A stretch of 64,000 nt of DNA from Noviherbaspirillum cavernae (GCF_003590875.1 NZ_QYUN01000002.1:1178001-1242000), one strand, 5' to 3'; positions 29,774 to 40,623 are shown, counted from the stretch's first letter. Notes: generated by a model from the sequence alone, not told the origin. Translations and numbers: made by a program.

Positions 29774-31234
29774 ATGAATCTATTTGAACCGAACCTCCAG
29801 ACCCTGGCGACCGCACGTGAAATCCTGCTGACGCCGTTCGGCCTCGACGAATCGAAATTGAATCAGGCGCTGGGTGCAATCTTCACGCACCGCGTCGATT
29901 ATGCGGACCTGTATTTCCAGTTCACCAAGAGCGAAGGCTGGAGTCTGGAAGAAGGCATCGTCAAGACTGGCAGCTTTTCCATCGACCAGGGCGTCGGCGT
30001 ACGCGCCGTGTCGGGCGACAAGACCGCGTTTTCCTATTCGGATGAAATTTCCGAGCGCGCATTGCATGAAGCCGCAGAGGCAACACGCACCATCGCGCGT
30101 CAGGGCGCAGGCAAGGTGAAGGTCGCTTCCTCCATCCGGACGGTAGGAGGACGTTCGTTGTATCTGCCGCAAGACCCCTTTACATCGCTCGATGCCACCG
30201 AGAAGGTCAAGTTGCTCGAAAAAGTGGAACGCATCGCGCGCGCCAAGGATCCGCGTGTCGTGCAGGTGATGGCGGGACTGGCCGGTGAATACGACGTCGT
30301 GCTCGTCGTGCGCAGCGATGGCGTGCTCGCAGCGGATATCCGGCCGCTGGTGCGCGTATCGGTGACGGTCATTGCCGAGCAAAACGGGCGGCGCGAAATG
30401 GGATCAAGCGGCGGCGGCGGGCGCTACAGCTACGGCTATTTCACCGACGAATTGCTGGAGACGTACGCGACCGAAGCGGTGGATGCGGCGCTGGTGAATC
30501 TGGAAGCGCGCCCCGCCCCGGCAGGACCGATGATGGTCGTGCTTGGTCCGGGCTGGCCGGGCGTGCTGCTGCATGAAGCGATCGGTCACGGGCTGGAAGG
30601 CGATTTCAACCGCAAGGGCTCCAGTACTTTCTCCGGCCGCATCGGCGAGCGCGTTGCTGCCAGGGGCGTGACGGTGGTGGACGACGGTACGATTGCCGAT
30701 CGCCGCGGTTCGCTCAACATCGACGACGAAGGCAACCCGACCCAATGCACGACGCTGATTGAAGACGGCATTCTGAAGGGATACATGCAGGACACCATGA
30801 ACGCGCGCCTGATGAATATGCCGGTCACCGGCAATGCGCGTCGCGAATCCTTTGCTCATCTGCCGATGCCGCGCATGACGAATACCTACATGCTGGGCGG
30901 CGACAAGGACCCGGCGGAAATCATCGCTTCCGTGAAGAACGGTTTGTATGCCGTGAATTTCGGCGGTGGTCAGGTCGACATCACCAATGGCAAGTTCGTG
31001 TTCTCCGCCAGCGAGGCCTACATGATCGAGGACGGCAAAGTGACCTATCCCGTCAAGGGCGCAACCCTGATCGGCAATGGCCCCGACGTGCTCAACCGCG
31101 TATCGATGATCGGCAACGACATGCGGCTCGACAGCGGCGTCGGCGTCTGCGGCAAGGAAGGACAAAGCGTGCCGGTCGGCGTCGGCCAGCCGACTCTACG
31201 CATCGACGGCGTGACTGTGGGTGGAACGGCGTAA
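29774..31234 (+). CDS. tldD: Metalloprotease TldD
   Basis: TldD pairs with TldE/PmbA to form a heterodimeric zinc protease that degrades unfolded peptides and matures some ribosomally made peptides. The 486-residue protein has the metal motif [17 protein letters not shown] and the C-terminal metal-binding region [22 protein letters not shown]. The TldE/PmbA partner is not in this window. It follows the nitrilase-family gene by 135 bases. Confidence 0.95.
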   Translation: MNLFEPNLQTLATAREILLTPFGLDESKLNQALGAIFTHRVDYADLYFQFTKSEGWSLEEGIVKTGSFSIDQGVGVRAVSGDKTAFSYSDEISERALHEAAEATRTIARQGAGKVKVASSIRTVGGRSLYLPQDPFTSLDATEKVKLLEKVERIARAKDPRVVQVMAGLAGEYDVVLVVRSDGVLAADIRPLVRVSVTVIAEQNGRREMGSSGGGGRYSYGYFTDELLETYATEAVDAALVNLEARPAPAGPMMVVLGPGWPGVLLHEAIGHGLEGDFNRKGSSTFSGRIGERVAARGVTVVDDGTIADRRGSLNIDDEGNPTQCTTLIEDGILKGYMQDTMNARLMNMPVTGNARRESFAHLPMPRMTNTYMLGGDKDPAEIIASVKNGLYAVNFGGGQVDITNGKFVFSASEAYMIEDGKVTYPVKGATLIGNGPDVLNRVSMIGNDMRLDSGVGVCGKEGQSVPVGVGQPTLRIDGVTVGGTA

Positions 31235-31313
31235 GCTTGCAAAGTGCCGGGAAGGATCGTGCGGACCATTTGACGCGATCCTATCCGGAAACAGCAATTT
31301 TGCTTGCAGCGCC

Positions 31314-31345
31314 TTGCCAAATCCCGTGATTTATTGCACTATTAA
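31314..31345 (+). promoter_or_regulatory. Tentative sigma-70 promoter of the aroG leader
   Basis: TTGCCA at 31314-31319 and TATTAA at 31340-31345 resemble -35 and -10 boxes, but the spacing of 20 is longer than ideal. The position fits transcription of the leader peptide starting at 31377. Confidence 0.3.
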
Positions 31346-31376
31346 ATCTCATTCCGCTTCAAAACCTGAAACAGCA

Positions 31377-31448
31377 ATGACCTTCGCACGCTTTTACTTT
31401 TATTTTTACTTTAGCTATTCCAGCCCAACGGCGGTGGAGAAGCGGTAA
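31377..31448 (+). CDS. Phe/Tyr-rich attenuator leader peptide of aroG
   Basis: This 23-codon frame begins MTFARFYFYFYFSYSS and ends at TAA 31446-31448. Residues 3-14 contain five Phe and four Tyr, the hallmark of a ribosome-stalling leader for aromatic amino-acid control. A strong intrinsic terminator lies 33 bases downstream (31482-31510), and a DAHP synthase gene follows. The layout matches classic transcription attenuation, in which ribosome stalling at Phe/Tyr codons when charged tRNA is scarce prevents the terminator from forming. The frame is open upstream to 31221, but the short form is the one that makes sense. Confidence 0.85.
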   Translation: MTFARFYFYFYFSYSSPTAVEKR

Positions 31449-31510
31449 GCGCGCGAATAAAAAAGCCAACCGAATTTCTTGAAAAAACCGCCAGCGATGG
31501 CGGTTTTTTC
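31430..31510 (+). promoter_or_regulatory. Transcription attenuator: antiterminator and terminator
   Basis: The terminator stem is AAAAAACCGCC (31482-31492) with GGCGGTTTTTT (31499-31509) around the loop AGCGAT. A competing segment, GGCGGT at 31430-31435, lies within the last third of the leader peptide frame and can pair with ACCGCC (31487-31492), which would sequester the 5' terminator arm. A ribosome stalled at the Phe/Tyr codons (about 31383-31418) would leave 31430-31435 free to form this antiterminator. The pairing is read directly from sequence; the mechanism is inference. Confidence 0.8.
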
Positions 31511-31555
31511 ATTTATACAGTTTCAACTTTTCAAGATATTGACTGGAGAAAAAAC

Positions 31556-32617
31556 ATGCCGCGCACAGATGACCTACGCATACGTGAAATGAAGGAACTG
31601 ACCCCACCATCGCATCTGATCCGTGAATTCTCCTGCGCGGACAAGGTTGCAACCACCACCGCCAATGCCCGCACCGCATTGCATCGCATCCTGCACGGCC
31701 AGGATGATCGTCTGATGATCGTCATCGGCCCTTGCTCCATCCATGACACCAAGGCCGCGATGGAATATGCACGCCGTCTCGTCAAGGAGCGCGAACGCTT
31801 CGCCGGCGAGCTGGAAATCGTGATGCGCGTCTATTTCGAAAAGCCGCGCACCACGGTCGGCTGGAAAGGGCTGATCAACGATCCGTACATGGACAACAGC
31901 TTCCGCATCAACGATGGCTTGCGCATGGCGCGGGAACTGCTGATGAACATCAACGAACTCGGTCTGCCCGCCGGTACCGAATTTCTCGACGTGATCAGCC
32001 CGCAGTATGTCGCCGATCTCATCAGCTGGGGCGCAATCGGTGCGCGTACCACCGAATCCCAGGTGCATCGCGAACTGGCATCCGGCCTGTCCTGCCCGGT
32101 CGGCTTCAAGAATGGCACGGACGGCAACGTCAAGATTGCGGTCGACGCCATCAAGGCCGCCTCGCAACCGCACCATTTCCTCTCCGTGACGAAGGGCGGG
32201 CATTCGGCAATCGTTTCCACCAATGGCAACGAGGATTGTCACATCATCCTGCGCGGCGGCAAGGCACCCAACTATGATGCCGCGAGCGTCGAGGCCGCAT
32301 GCAAGGACATTGCAGCGAACGGCCTCGCATCGCGCCTGATGATCGATGCTTCCCATGCCAACAGCTCGAAGAAACCGGAGAACCAGATTCCGGTTTGTGC
32401 CGATATCGCCGGACAGGTCGCGGCGGGCGACACGCGCATCGTTGGCGTGATGGTGGAATCGCACCTGGTCGCAGGCCGTCAGGATCTGGTTGCCGGCAAG
32501 GAGCTGACCTACGGCCAGTCGGTCACCGATGGCTGCATCGACTGGGAATCGAGCGTGAAAGTGTTGGAAGGATTGGCGGAGGCGGTGAAGCAGCGCCGCT
32601 TGCAGAATCAGGATTGA
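31556..32617 (+). CDS. aroG: 3-deoxy-7-phosphoheptulonate (DAHP) synthase, class I
   Basis: DAHP synthase condenses phosphoenolpyruvate and erythrose 4-phosphate, the first committed step of aromatic amino-acid synthesis. The 353-residue protein is the AroF/G/H type: MIVIGPCSIHD, EIVMRVYFEKPRTTVGWKG, GARTTESQVHRELASG, FKNGTDG and DASHANSSKKPENQ are all present. TGGAG precedes ATG 31556. The upstream Phe/Tyr leader and attenuator argue for control by Phe and Tyr supply; which amino acid inhibits the enzyme cannot be read with confidence. Confidence 0.97.
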   Translation: MPRTDDLRIREMKELTPPSHLIREFSCADKVATTTANARTALHRILHGQDDRLMIVIGPCSIHDTKAAMEYARRLVKERERFAGELEIVMRVYFEKPRTTVGWKGLINDPYMDNSFRINDGLRMARELLMNINELGLPAGTEFLDVISPQYVADLISWGAIGARTTESQVHRELASGLSCPVGFKNGTDGNVKIAVDAIKAASQPHHFLSVTKGGHSAIVSTNGNEDCHIILRGGKAPNYDAASVEAACKDIAANGLASRLMIDASHANSSKKPENQIPVCADIAGQVAAGDTRIVGVMVESHLVAGRQDLVAGKELTYGQSVTDGCIDWESSVKVLEGLAEAVKQRRLQNQD

Positions 32618-32642
32618 TCTGACTGTGTCCAATCCGAAGACC

Positions 32643-32671
32643 AGTCATTCCGGGCGCAGCGAGGAATCTCG
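32643..32671. repeat. Dispersed intergenic repeat, copy 2
   Basis: This copy reads TCATTCCGGGCGCAGCGAGG followed by AATCTCG and matches the copy at 7562-7590 with one substitution. It lies in the gap after aroG. Confidence 0.6.
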
Positions 32672-32763
32672 AACGTTAATGAGGATTCATGGACATGAGA
32701 CCTTGCCGCGCTCGTAATGACGGAGGAACGTGATCTTGTCGCGTGCTCCAGGCGTACAAATAC

Positions 32764-32795
32764 AAAATGCCGTCCTGTAAAGCGACGGCATTTTT
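32764..32795. terminator. Bidirectional terminator between aroG and the retropepsin-like gene
   Basis: AAAATGCCGTC and GACGGCATTTTT form a hairpin with A and T tracts on both sides, so it can serve the plus-strand aroG transcript and the minus-strand gene ending at 32810. Confidence 0.8.
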
Positions 32796-32809
32796 CTCGT
32801 TGAGCGCTC

Positions 32810-33442
32810 TCAGAATCGTTTGGTCAACGTCATCATTTCCCCCTCGCGGCGCATTTCGGTGCGGTTGAGGAAAGACATGCCCAACAGGACAATTGGAAGG
32901 CCTTGCTCCATGACCGTCCCGTCCACCTGATTGAGCTCGATATCGCCGACCTTCACGGTGTTGAGTTTGACCCGATACGCCGACACGACGCCGTTGGCGG
33001 TGCTCACCTGGCCAAGCTGACCTTTCCTGTAGTCGATGCCCAGGCGCATGGCTTCCGACGCGGGCAGTGCGACCGAGGTGGCTCCAGTGTCCAGCAGCAT
33101 GCGCACCGTTCCGCCATTGATCTGTCCTTGCATGACAAAGTGGCCCTGGCCATCCGCCTTGAGCGTGGTGCTGGCAATGCCGCCTGACACCGAGCGATTC
33201 ACATGCCCGCCAAGCGCAATCGTCTGCCGTTTTCCATTCGATTCCAGCGTGGCGCCGGAGTCATTCACTGCCACCAGCTTCATGCCATCGGCGACCGTGC
33301 TGCCGACAGAATAGGTCTTGGGCGAGCCGCCGTCGATGACCAGCACGGCCTTGTTGGGGAACAATCCCACTACACTGATATCGGCTCCGCTGACAGTGTT
33401 GGAGATGGCAAGCAGAAGGACGGACAGGGAAATTGCGCGCAT
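32810..33442 (-). CDS. Periplasmic retropepsin-like aspartic protease (clan AA, TIGR02281 type)
   Basis: The 210-residue protein has an N-terminal signal peptide (residues about 1-19) and a C-terminal single-lobe aspartic protease domain. The active-site motif LLDTGATSVALP and the later LGMSFLNR segment match the TIGR02281 clan AA family. Such single-lobe enzymes act as dimers. The N-terminal half (residues about 20-90) is a small beta domain of unknown role. Substrates are unknown. It is oriented toward aroG and shares the hairpin terminator at 32764-32795. Confidence 0.85.
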   Translation of the reverse strand: MRAISLSVLLLAISNTVSGADISVVGLFPNKAVLVIDGGSPKTYSVGSTVADGMKLVAVNDSGATLESNGKRQTIALGGHVNRSVSGGIASTTLKADGQGHFVMQGQINGGTVRMLLDTGATSVALPASEAMRLGIDYRKGQLGQVSTANGVVSAYRVKLNTVKVGDIELNQVDGTVMEQGLPIVLLGMSFLNRTEMRREGEMMTLTKRF

Positions 33443-33514
33443 GGGGACGATATCAGTCAGTGAAAATGAATGTGGTCACAATGATGCGTTGGAGCGCCTG
33501 CACCGGCCACGTTC

Positions 33515-34000
33515 TCAATCGCGGAAATTATTGAATTCCAGCGGCAGATCGGTGACATCCTTGCGCAGCATGGCCATTGCCGATTGGAGATCATCCCGTT
33601 TCGCACCGGTCACGCGCACGGCGTCACCCTGGATCGATGCCTGCACTTTCATCTTGCTGTCCTTGATGATGCGCACGATCTTCTTGGCGGCGTCCGATTC
33701 GATGCCGTTCTTGATCTTGATGACTTGCTTGACCTTGTCGCCACCGATCTTCTCGATTTTCCCCATGTCGAGGAAACGCACATCGACATTGCGCTTGGTC
33801 ATTTTGCCGGTCAGGACGTCTCGCACCTGATTCAACTGGAATTCGCTGTCGGCAAATGCAGTCAGTTCGCGTTCTTTCTGTTCGACGCGCGCATCGCTGC
33901 CCTTGAAATCGAAACGGGTGGAGATTTCCTTGTTGGCCTGATCGACGGCGTTTTTCACTTCGACGGTATTGGCTTCTGATACGACATCAAAAGATGGCAT
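33515..34000 (-). CDS. YajQ-family nucleotide-binding protein
   Basis: This 161-residue protein is a clear YajQ member: [21 protein letters not shown] at the N-terminus, [14 protein letters not shown], and a C-terminal [12 protein letters not shown]. YajQ proteins bind nucleotides; in Xanthomonas a member binds cyclic-di-GMP and works with a transcription factor, a role that cannot be assumed here. ATG 34000 is favoured by an upstream GAGGAAA. It is divergent from murB. Confidence 0.93.
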   Translation of the reverse strand: MPSFDVVSEANTVEVKNAVDQANKEISTRFDFKGSDARVEQKERELTAFADSEFQLNQVRDVLTGKMTKRNVDVRFLDMGKIEKIGGDKVKQVIKIKNGIESDAAKKIVRIIKDSKMKVQASIQGDAVRVTGAKRDDLQSAMAMLRKDVTDLPLEFNNFRD

Positions 34001-34105
34001 GGTTGTTTCCTCTCGTGCACACAATTGCGCTTGCTTATTGACTAACGGCTCATTCTATCGGACAAAAAACAGGGTGGCTAGGGCAACGCCATTGATGGCT
34101 GCGAC

Positions 34106-34111
34106 TATAAT
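34106..34111 (+). promoter_or_regulatory. Possible -10 box of murB
   Basis: TATAAT lies only 9 bases before the murB ATG. If used, transcription would begin at about 34118, giving an almost leaderless mRNA. No good -35 box is evident. Confidence 0.35.
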
Positions 34112-34120
34112 CGTCCCGCT

Positions 34121-35149
34121 ATGAAAGATACTTTGCCGATTCAATACGATTATTCTTTGCGAGCCAACAACACTTTCGGTATCGATGCCAAAGCGCATGC
34201 CTACTTGCCGGTGGACTCAGTGGAAATGCTCGAGTCTGTGCGGCGCGACGCATCATTGCGCGCACTGCCGCGCATGGTATTGGGTGGTGGCAGCAATATC
34301 GTGCTGACGCGCGATTTTCCGGGAATCGTGCTGCATATGTGCGGCAAGGGAATTGAAGTCGTTGGTCACGACATGAACGCAACCCATGTTCGTGCGGCGG
34401 CCGGCGAGAACTGGCACGGCTTCGTGCAGTGGACGCTGCAGAATGGCTTGAACGGGCTGGAGAATCTCTCGCTGATTCCCGGCAGCGTCGGTGCTGCGCC
34501 GATCCAGAATATCGGCGCCTATGGTGTCGAGATCAAGGATTGTTTTCATGAGCTGACCGCGTTCGATCTCGAGAGCGGGCGGACTTTCACAATCGACAAG
34601 GCTGGCTGCGCATTCGGCTATCGCGATAGCATATTCAAGCGTCAACTGCATGATCGCGCAGTCATTCTTGACGTTACTTTCGCATTGCCAAAACAATGGC
34701 GGCCCAATCTGCAATATGCCGATGTGGTGCAAGAAATCGACGCGAGAAAAATCGCCACGCCGACTGCGCGCGACATCAGCGATGCCGTCATTGCCATCCG
34801 CACGCGCAAGCTGCCGGACCCGGCCGTGATTGGCAACGCGGGCAGTTTCTTCAAGAATCCGATCGTGTCTGCGGCGCAGCGCGACGCGCTGCTGGAACGC
34901 TATCCGCGCATGGTCAGCTATGCGCAATCCGATGAGAGTTGCAAACTCGCAGCCGGTTGGTTGATCGATCAATGTGGCTGGAAGGGCAGGAGCCTCGGCA
35001 GGGCGGGCGTGTACGAGAAGCAGGCGCTGGTGCTGGTCAACCGTGGCGGCGCGAGCGGGCGGGAGGTGGAAAGACTGGCTTCGGCGATTCAGGCGGATGT
35101 GAAGGCGAAATTTGGTGTGATGCTGGAGCCTGAACCCGTGTTTGTATAG
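34121..35149 (+). CDS. murB: UDP-N-acetylenolpyruvoylglucosamine reductase
   Basis: MurB reduces UDP-GlcNAc-enolpyruvate to UDP-MurNAc with NADPH and FAD, an early cytoplasmic step of peptidoglycan synthesis. The 342-residue protein has the FAD-binding block LGGGSNIVLTRDFPG, IPGSVGAAPIQNIGAYG, FGYRDSIFK and the late GNAGSFFKNP with the catalytic Ser. Length and order match the E. coli type. A terminator follows at 35155-35184. Confidence 0.96.
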   Translation: MKDTLPIQYDYSLRANNTFGIDAKAHAYLPVDSVEMLESVRRDASLRALPRMVLGGGSNIVLTRDFPGIVLHMCGKGIEVVGHDMNATHVRAAAGENWHGFVQWTLQNGLNGLENLSLIPGSVGAAPIQNIGAYGVEIKDCFHELTAFDLESGRTFTIDKAGCAFGYRDSIFKRQLHDRAVILDVTFALPKQWRPNLQYADVVQEIDARKIATPTARDISDAVIAIRTRKLPDPAVIGNAGSFFKNPIVSAAQRDALLERYPRMVSYAQSDESCKLAAGWLIDQCGWKGRSLGRAGVYEKQALVLVNRGGASGREVERLASAIQADVKAKFGVMLEPEPVFV

Positions 35150-35154
35150 GGAAT

Positions 35155-35184
35155 AAAAAACGACGGCGCAAGGCCGTCGTTCTT
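35155..35184. terminator. Hairpin terminator between murB and ppnP
   Basis: AACGACGGC and GCCGTCGTT pair around a short loop, with an A run on one side and T-rich sequence on the other. It sits between the convergent murB and ppnP genes and could serve both. Confidence 0.75.
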
Positions 35185-35208
35185 CACGCAATTGTTGCTG
35201 CGCCTGGG

Positions 35209-35529
35209 TCAGGCCGCCACAAAGTGGCAAACGTAATCCAGTGTTTCGATCGTCTCGATGTCAAAGCTGGAATTGCCGGGGACATCGAAGCTTTGACCGC
35301 CTTGGTAGCTCTTCCATTCGGATTCGCCCTTCAAGCGGATGCGGCATTTACCTGCGTTCAGTTCCATCAATTCCGGTGCGCCCGTATTGAATGTCAACGA
35401 AGACGGGAAAATCACGCCGAGGGTTTTCTTTGTGCCGTCTGCGAACAGGATGGTGTGCGAAACACACTTGCCGTCGAAGTAAACGTTGGCCTGCTTGATG
35501 ACGCTGACTTGATCGAATTGTTTGCTCAT
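35209..35529 (-). CDS. ppnP: Pyrimidine/purine nucleoside phosphorylase (YaiE/DUF1255)
   Basis: The 106-residue cupin-like protein matches PpnP, which cleaves several nucleosides by phosphorolysis. Visible family blocks are [33 protein letters not shown] and the C-terminal [21 protein letters not shown]. It is downstream of argG on the same strand after a 30-base gap, so it may be on the same transcript. Confidence 0.93.
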   Translation of the reverse strand: MSKQFDQVSVIKQANVYFDGKCVSHTILFADGTKKTLGVIFPSSLTFNTGAPELMELNAGKCRIRLKGESEWKSYQGGQSFDVPGNSSFDIETIETLDYVCHFVAA

Positions 35530-35559
35530 GGTGTCGTGTTTGATGTCGAAACGGCGTTG

Positions 35560-36975
<1,416 letters not shown>

Positions 36976-37893
36976 TTAATGATTGAGCCTGCCCAGGACC
37001 AGGTATTCGAGTAGCGCTTTCTGGACGTGCAGCCGGTTTTCCGCTTCATCCCACACGACGGATTGCGGTCCGTCGATGACTTCTGCTGCGACTTCCTCGC
37101 CGCGATGGGCGGGCAGGCAGTGCATGAACAAGGCATCCGGCTTGGCGCGCTTCATCTTCGCGCCATCGACGATCCAGCCGTCGAAGGCTTTCAGGCGAGC
37201 GGCATTTTCTTCTTCGTAACCCATGCTGGTCCAGACATCGGTCGTCACCAGGTTCGCGCCTTCACAGGCGGCGGACGGATCGGCGAAGACGGTGTAACGG
37301 TTATTTGTCGCAGACACGAGTTGCTGGTCGATTTCGTAGCCTTTCGGTGTCGAGACATTGACGTGGAAGCCGAATACGTCGGCCGCTTGCAGCCATGAAT
37401 ACAGCATGTTGTTCGCGTCGCCGATCCACGCGACGGTCTTGCCGGCGATGGAGCCGCGATGCTCGATGTACGTGAAAATGTCCGCGAGCACCTGGCACGG
37501 ATGATGTTCATTGGTCAGGCCGTTGATCACCGGCACGCGCGAATGCGCGGCGAAGCGGTCGATGATTTCCTGGCCGAAGGTACGAATCATGATGATGTCG
37601 CACATGCGTGACATGACTTGCGCCGCATCTTCGACAGGTTCGCCACGGCCAAGCTGACTGTCACGCGTGTTGAGGTAGATCGCCGCGCCGCCCAGTTGAT
37701 GCATGCCCGCTTCGAAGGACAGGCGCGTGCGTGTCGAGTTCTTCTCGAACACCATCACCAGCGTGCGATCGAGCAGCGGATGGTAGGGCTCGTAATTCTT
37801 GAACTTGCGCTTGATGATTCGAGAACGTTCGATCACGTACTCGAATTCATCAAGCGTAAAGTCAGAAAACTGGAGGAAGTGTTTGATTGCCAT
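36976..37893 (-). CDS. argF: Ornithine carbamoyltransferase
   Basis: This enzyme transfers the carbamoyl group to ornithine to form citrulline. ATG 37893 gives 305 residues beginning MAIKHFLQFSDF. The carbamoyl-phosphate site EKNSTRTRLSFEAGM, the HPCQVLADIFT block and the ornithine-site MHCLPAHRGEEV are intact. The longer open frame to 38073 overlaps rsgA on the same strand and is not supported. It is adjacent to argG. Confidence 0.97.
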   Translation of the reverse strand: MAIKHFLQFSDFTLDEFEYVIERSRIIKRKFKNYEPYHPLLDRTLVMVFEKNSTRTRLSFEAGMHQLGGAAIYLNTRDSQLGRGEPVEDAAQVMSRMCDIIMIRTFGQEIIDRFAAHSRVPVINGLTNEHHPCQVLADIFTYIEHRGSIAGKTVAWIGDANNMLYSWLQAADVFGFHVNVSTPKGYEIDQQLVSATNNRYTVFADPSAACEGANLVTTDVWTSMGYEEENAARLKAFDGWIVDGAKMKRAKPDALFMHCLPAHRGEEVAAEVIDGPQSVVWDEAENRLHVQKALLEYLVLGRLNH

Positions 37894-38002
37894 AAATGAA
37901 AACGGCGGCAAGTGGCGCCTGCCGCCGGAGTTTGTAACTTGTTCAATTATAAGAGATTTTCGCTGAAAAGATAGCTGAAGCGCCGCCCGCATGCCCGGCT
38001 GT

Positions 38003-38887
38003 TCAGTACAGCTTTTGCGACGCTTCATGCACAAGCTGGCGGTACAGGGCATGCCGCATCGATGCGATTTCATTGTTGTCGAGGCCGGTCAGTACTGCGC
38101 ATCCGGGCTCGTTGAAGTGGTGGCAGTTATAGAAACGGCAATGCCCAAGGTGCGGCTTGAATTCCCGGAACGCGCGTTCCAGCATGCCTTCGGTCAGATG
38201 GTAAAGGCCGAACTCCTGAAAACCGGGCGAATCGATGATATCGGTATCCGGGCCCATCATGTAGAGCCGGGTAAAGGTCGTCGTGTGCTTGCCAGAATCG
38301 AGCGCGGCAGAAATTTCACGCGTGGCAATGTCGGCGTCCGGTACCAGCAGATTGATGAGGGACGACTTGCCCATGCCGGATTGACCGATCAGGATGGTGG
38401 AATGTCCCTTCAGCAAGGGATTGAGCGTTGCAATCGTCTCGGTCGGATGACTGCGTACCGATACTTCGTGCACCGGATAGCCGAGATCTTCATACAGTTT
38501 CAGGCGCTCCCGGGCTTTGGGGAGCAGATCAGTCAGGTCAGTCTTGTTGAGCAGCAAGCGGGCTGTGATGCCGGCCGCCTCCGCCGCAATCAGCGCGCGC
38601 GATACGAGATCGTCCGAAAATCCCGGTTCCGTCGCGACAACGATGAACAGTTGCGTGACGTTGGCCGCCAGCAGCTTGGACTTGTACTGATCAGACCGAT
38701 AGAGCAGGGTTTTGCGCTCGGCGAACGACTCGATCACGCCTTGATCAGGCGAAGTGTGCTTGAAGTTGACAATATCGCCGACGGCGATGTCGCTCTTCTT
38801 GCCTCTGGTGACGCAGTGCAGTTTGGTGGATTCAGCTTGAACCAGGTAGTGGCGACCGTGTGCCGCGATGACGATTCCGGAAAGCAT
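38003..38887 (-). CDS. rsgA: Ribosome small-subunit biogenesis GTPase RsgA
   Basis: RsgA (YjeQ) is a circularly permuted GTPase that helps mature and check the 30S subunit. Domains in order: N-terminal OB-fold (to residue about 75), the permuted GTPase domain with LLNKTDL before the P-loop [14 protein letters not shown], and a C-terminal zinc region [17 protein letters not shown] 38887 is taken; a TTG lies one codon upstream. It follows phhB after 3 bases, so the two are translationally close. Confidence 0.95.
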   Translation of the reverse strand: MLSGIVIAAHGRHYLVQAESTKLHCVTRGKKSDIAVGDIVNFKHTSPDQGVIESFAERKTLLYRSDQYKSKLLAANVTQLFIVVATEPGFSDDLVSRALIAAEAAGITARLLLNKTDLTDLLPKARERLKLYEDLGYPVHEVSVRSHPTETIATLNPLLKGHSTILIGQSGMGKSSLINLLVPDADIATREISAALDSGKHTTTFTRLYMMGPDTDIIDSPGFQEFGLYHLTEGMLERAFREFKPHLGHCRFYNCHHFNEPGCAVLTGLDNNEIASMRHALYRQLVHEASQKLY

Positions 38888-38890
38888 CAA

Positions 38891-39241
38891 TCAGGCAGCA
38901 GCTTGCTGAAGAACGGCATCGACTTTTGCCGCGCAGATGAAGTCGTTTTCCGAAATGCCGCCGCGGCCGCCATTCACCGAATGCGTGTCGAATTTCACGG
39001 TACACCGGTTGTAAGTCACGACCAATTCCGGATGATGATCCTCGGCGTGGATCACCCAGGCAATGGCATTGACGAAGGCCATGGTGTCGTAATAATTCTT
39101 GAATGCGAAGGTCTTGACGATCTTGCCATCCTGCAGCGTCCAGCCATCTATGGCCGGCAGGTATTGCCGGATTTCGTTCTCGCTCAGGCCGGTTTCCAGA
39201 TGGCGGCTTTTTTTCTGCAGCAGTTCGTTTGTGGTGACCAT
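38891..39241 (-). CDS. phhB: Pterin-4a-carbinolamine dehydratase
   Basis: PhhB dehydrates 4a-hydroxytetrahydropterin, recycling the pterin cofactor of aromatic amino-acid hydroxylases. The 116-residue protein has the catalytic HH in HAEDHHPEL and the following VTYNRCTVKFDTHS block. ATG 39241 has AAGGAG upstream. No phenylalanine hydroxylase gene is in the window, so the pterin-using partner is not evident; the gene sits in an rsgA-phhB-Ste24-like run. Confidence 0.94.
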   Translation of the reverse strand: MVTTNELLQKKSRHLETGLSENEIRQYLPAIDGWTLQDGKIVKTFAFKNYYDTMAFVNAIAWVIHAEDHHPELVVTYNRCTVKFDTHSVNGGRGGISENDFICAAKVDAVLQQAAA

Positions 39242-39251
39242 GGAAGCTCCT

Positions 39252-40511
39252 TTATTGGCTTGCGAGCAGGTGATGGATGCGGATGCTTGCAGGTGGGTGC
39301 GAATCATAAAACGCGGAATGGATCGGATCGGGCGTCAATGTCGAGGCATTGTCCTCGTACAGCTTGACCAGGGCCGATACCAGATCCTGCGCATTGGTGT
39401 ACTGCGCCGCGAAGGCGTCGGCTTCGAACTCGTGCTTGCGCGAGGTGATCGACGACAGCGGCGAAAAGAGGAAAGTGAAGACCGGCAGCGTCAACATGAA
39501 CAGGATCAGCGCCATTGCATCATTGCTGCCGACCAGCAGCGGGTCGACGCCCAGTCCCGTGTAGAACCACGCCTGGTTCTTCAGGAAGCCGAGCAGGGCC
39601 AGCATGCCGAGCGAAATTGCGAACATCACCGCGATGCGCTTGATTATATGCTTCAGCTTGAAATGACCGAGCTCGTGCGCCAGCACCGCCTCGATCTCAT
39701 GTGGTGCGAGGCGTGCCAGCAGCGTGTCGAAGAACACGATGCGCTTGGCTGCGCCAAAGCCCGAAAAATAAGCATTGCCGTGGGAGCTGCGTTTCGAGCC
39801 ATCCATCACGAACAGCCCCTTGGAAGCGAAGCCCACGCGCTGCATCAGGCCTTCTATCCGCGCGCGCAGCGTGTCGTCCTGCAGCGGCGTGAATTTGTTG
39901 AACAGCGGCGCGATCACGGTCGGATACAGGACCAGCATCAGCAGCTGGAAACCCGTCCATACCAGCCACGCGTACAGCCACCACAGGTCGCCTGCCTTCT
40001 CCATCAATGTGAGAATGACCCAGACCAGCGGCAGGCCGATGGCGATCCCGATCAGAGCGCTCTTGATCAGATCGGTGAAAAACAGCCGGGGCGTCATCTT
40101 GTTGAAACCGAATCTGGCTTCCAGTCTGAATTGCTTGTAATACTCGAAGGGCAGGTCGATCAGTCCGGAGATCACGGCAAATGCGGCAAGCAATCCCAAT
40201 TGATACGTCATGCCCGCTCCGATGAACTTGAACAGCGTAACGGAAATCCATTGCAAGCCGCCCAGCAGCGTGAAGCCGATCAGCACGGCAGTATTGACGA
40301 TCAGCATGAACAGGCCGAACTTCGTTTTCGCGATCGTGTAGTCCGCTGCCTTTTGATGTGCATGGAGCGGAATTTTCTCTGCAAATTCCGGCGGCACTGC
40401 ACTACGATGGGAAAGGACATGGCGAATGTGCCGCGATCCCAGCCAGAAGCGAACGATCAGGGTAATTGCGAGAAAGCTGACGAACAAAACCGAAAACGCA
40501 AGTGAATACAT
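39252..40511 (-). CDS. Ste24-like M48 membrane metalloprotease
   Basis: This 419-residue, multi-span membrane protease resembles Ste24/CAAX prenyl protease 1. It has hydrophobic helices at residues about 4-24, 65-90, 100-120, 148-170, 180-200 and two near 295-345. The zinc motif is intact as LAHELGHFKLKH, with the third ligand in RKHEFEADAFA. Bacteria of this group lack protein prenylation, so the role is probably membrane-protein quality control; that is inference. It ends 10 bases before phhB begins and is divergent from orn. Confidence 0.9.
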   Translation of the reverse strand: MYSLAFSVLFVSFLAITLIVRFWLGSRHIRHVLSHRSAVPPEFAEKIPLHAHQKAADYTIAKTKFGLFMLIVNTAVLIGFTLLGGLQWISVTLFKFIGAGMTYQLGLLAAFAVISGLIDLPFEYYKQFRLEARFGFNKMTPRLFFTDLIKSALIGIAIGLPLVWVILTLMEKAGDLWWLYAWLVWTGFQLLMLVLYPTVIAPLFNKFTPLQDDTLRARIEGLMQRVGFASKGLFVMDGSKRSSHGNAYFSGFGAAKRIVFFDTLLARLAPHEIEAVLAHELGHFKLKHIIKRIAVMFAISLGMLALLGFLKNQAWFYTGLGVDPLLVGSNDAMALILFMLTLPVFTFLFSPLSSITSRKHEFEADAFAAQYTNAQDLVSALVKLYEDNASTLTPDPIHSAFYDSHPPASIRIHHLLASQ

Positions 40512-40623
40512 TCTGTGCCTGTGAGAAAATGGCGGATTGCCATGGCGTGTCCGAAGCGCGCTCCTGACTGTGTGTCGGAGCCGACTGTCACGCTTTATTA
40601 CGCCCTATTAGAGAATACAAATT

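Noticed and set aside
31221..31448. A longer version of the aroG leader frame starting in the end of tldD
   Set aside because: The upstream part overlaps tldD, and only the 23-codon form fits the attenuator layout.
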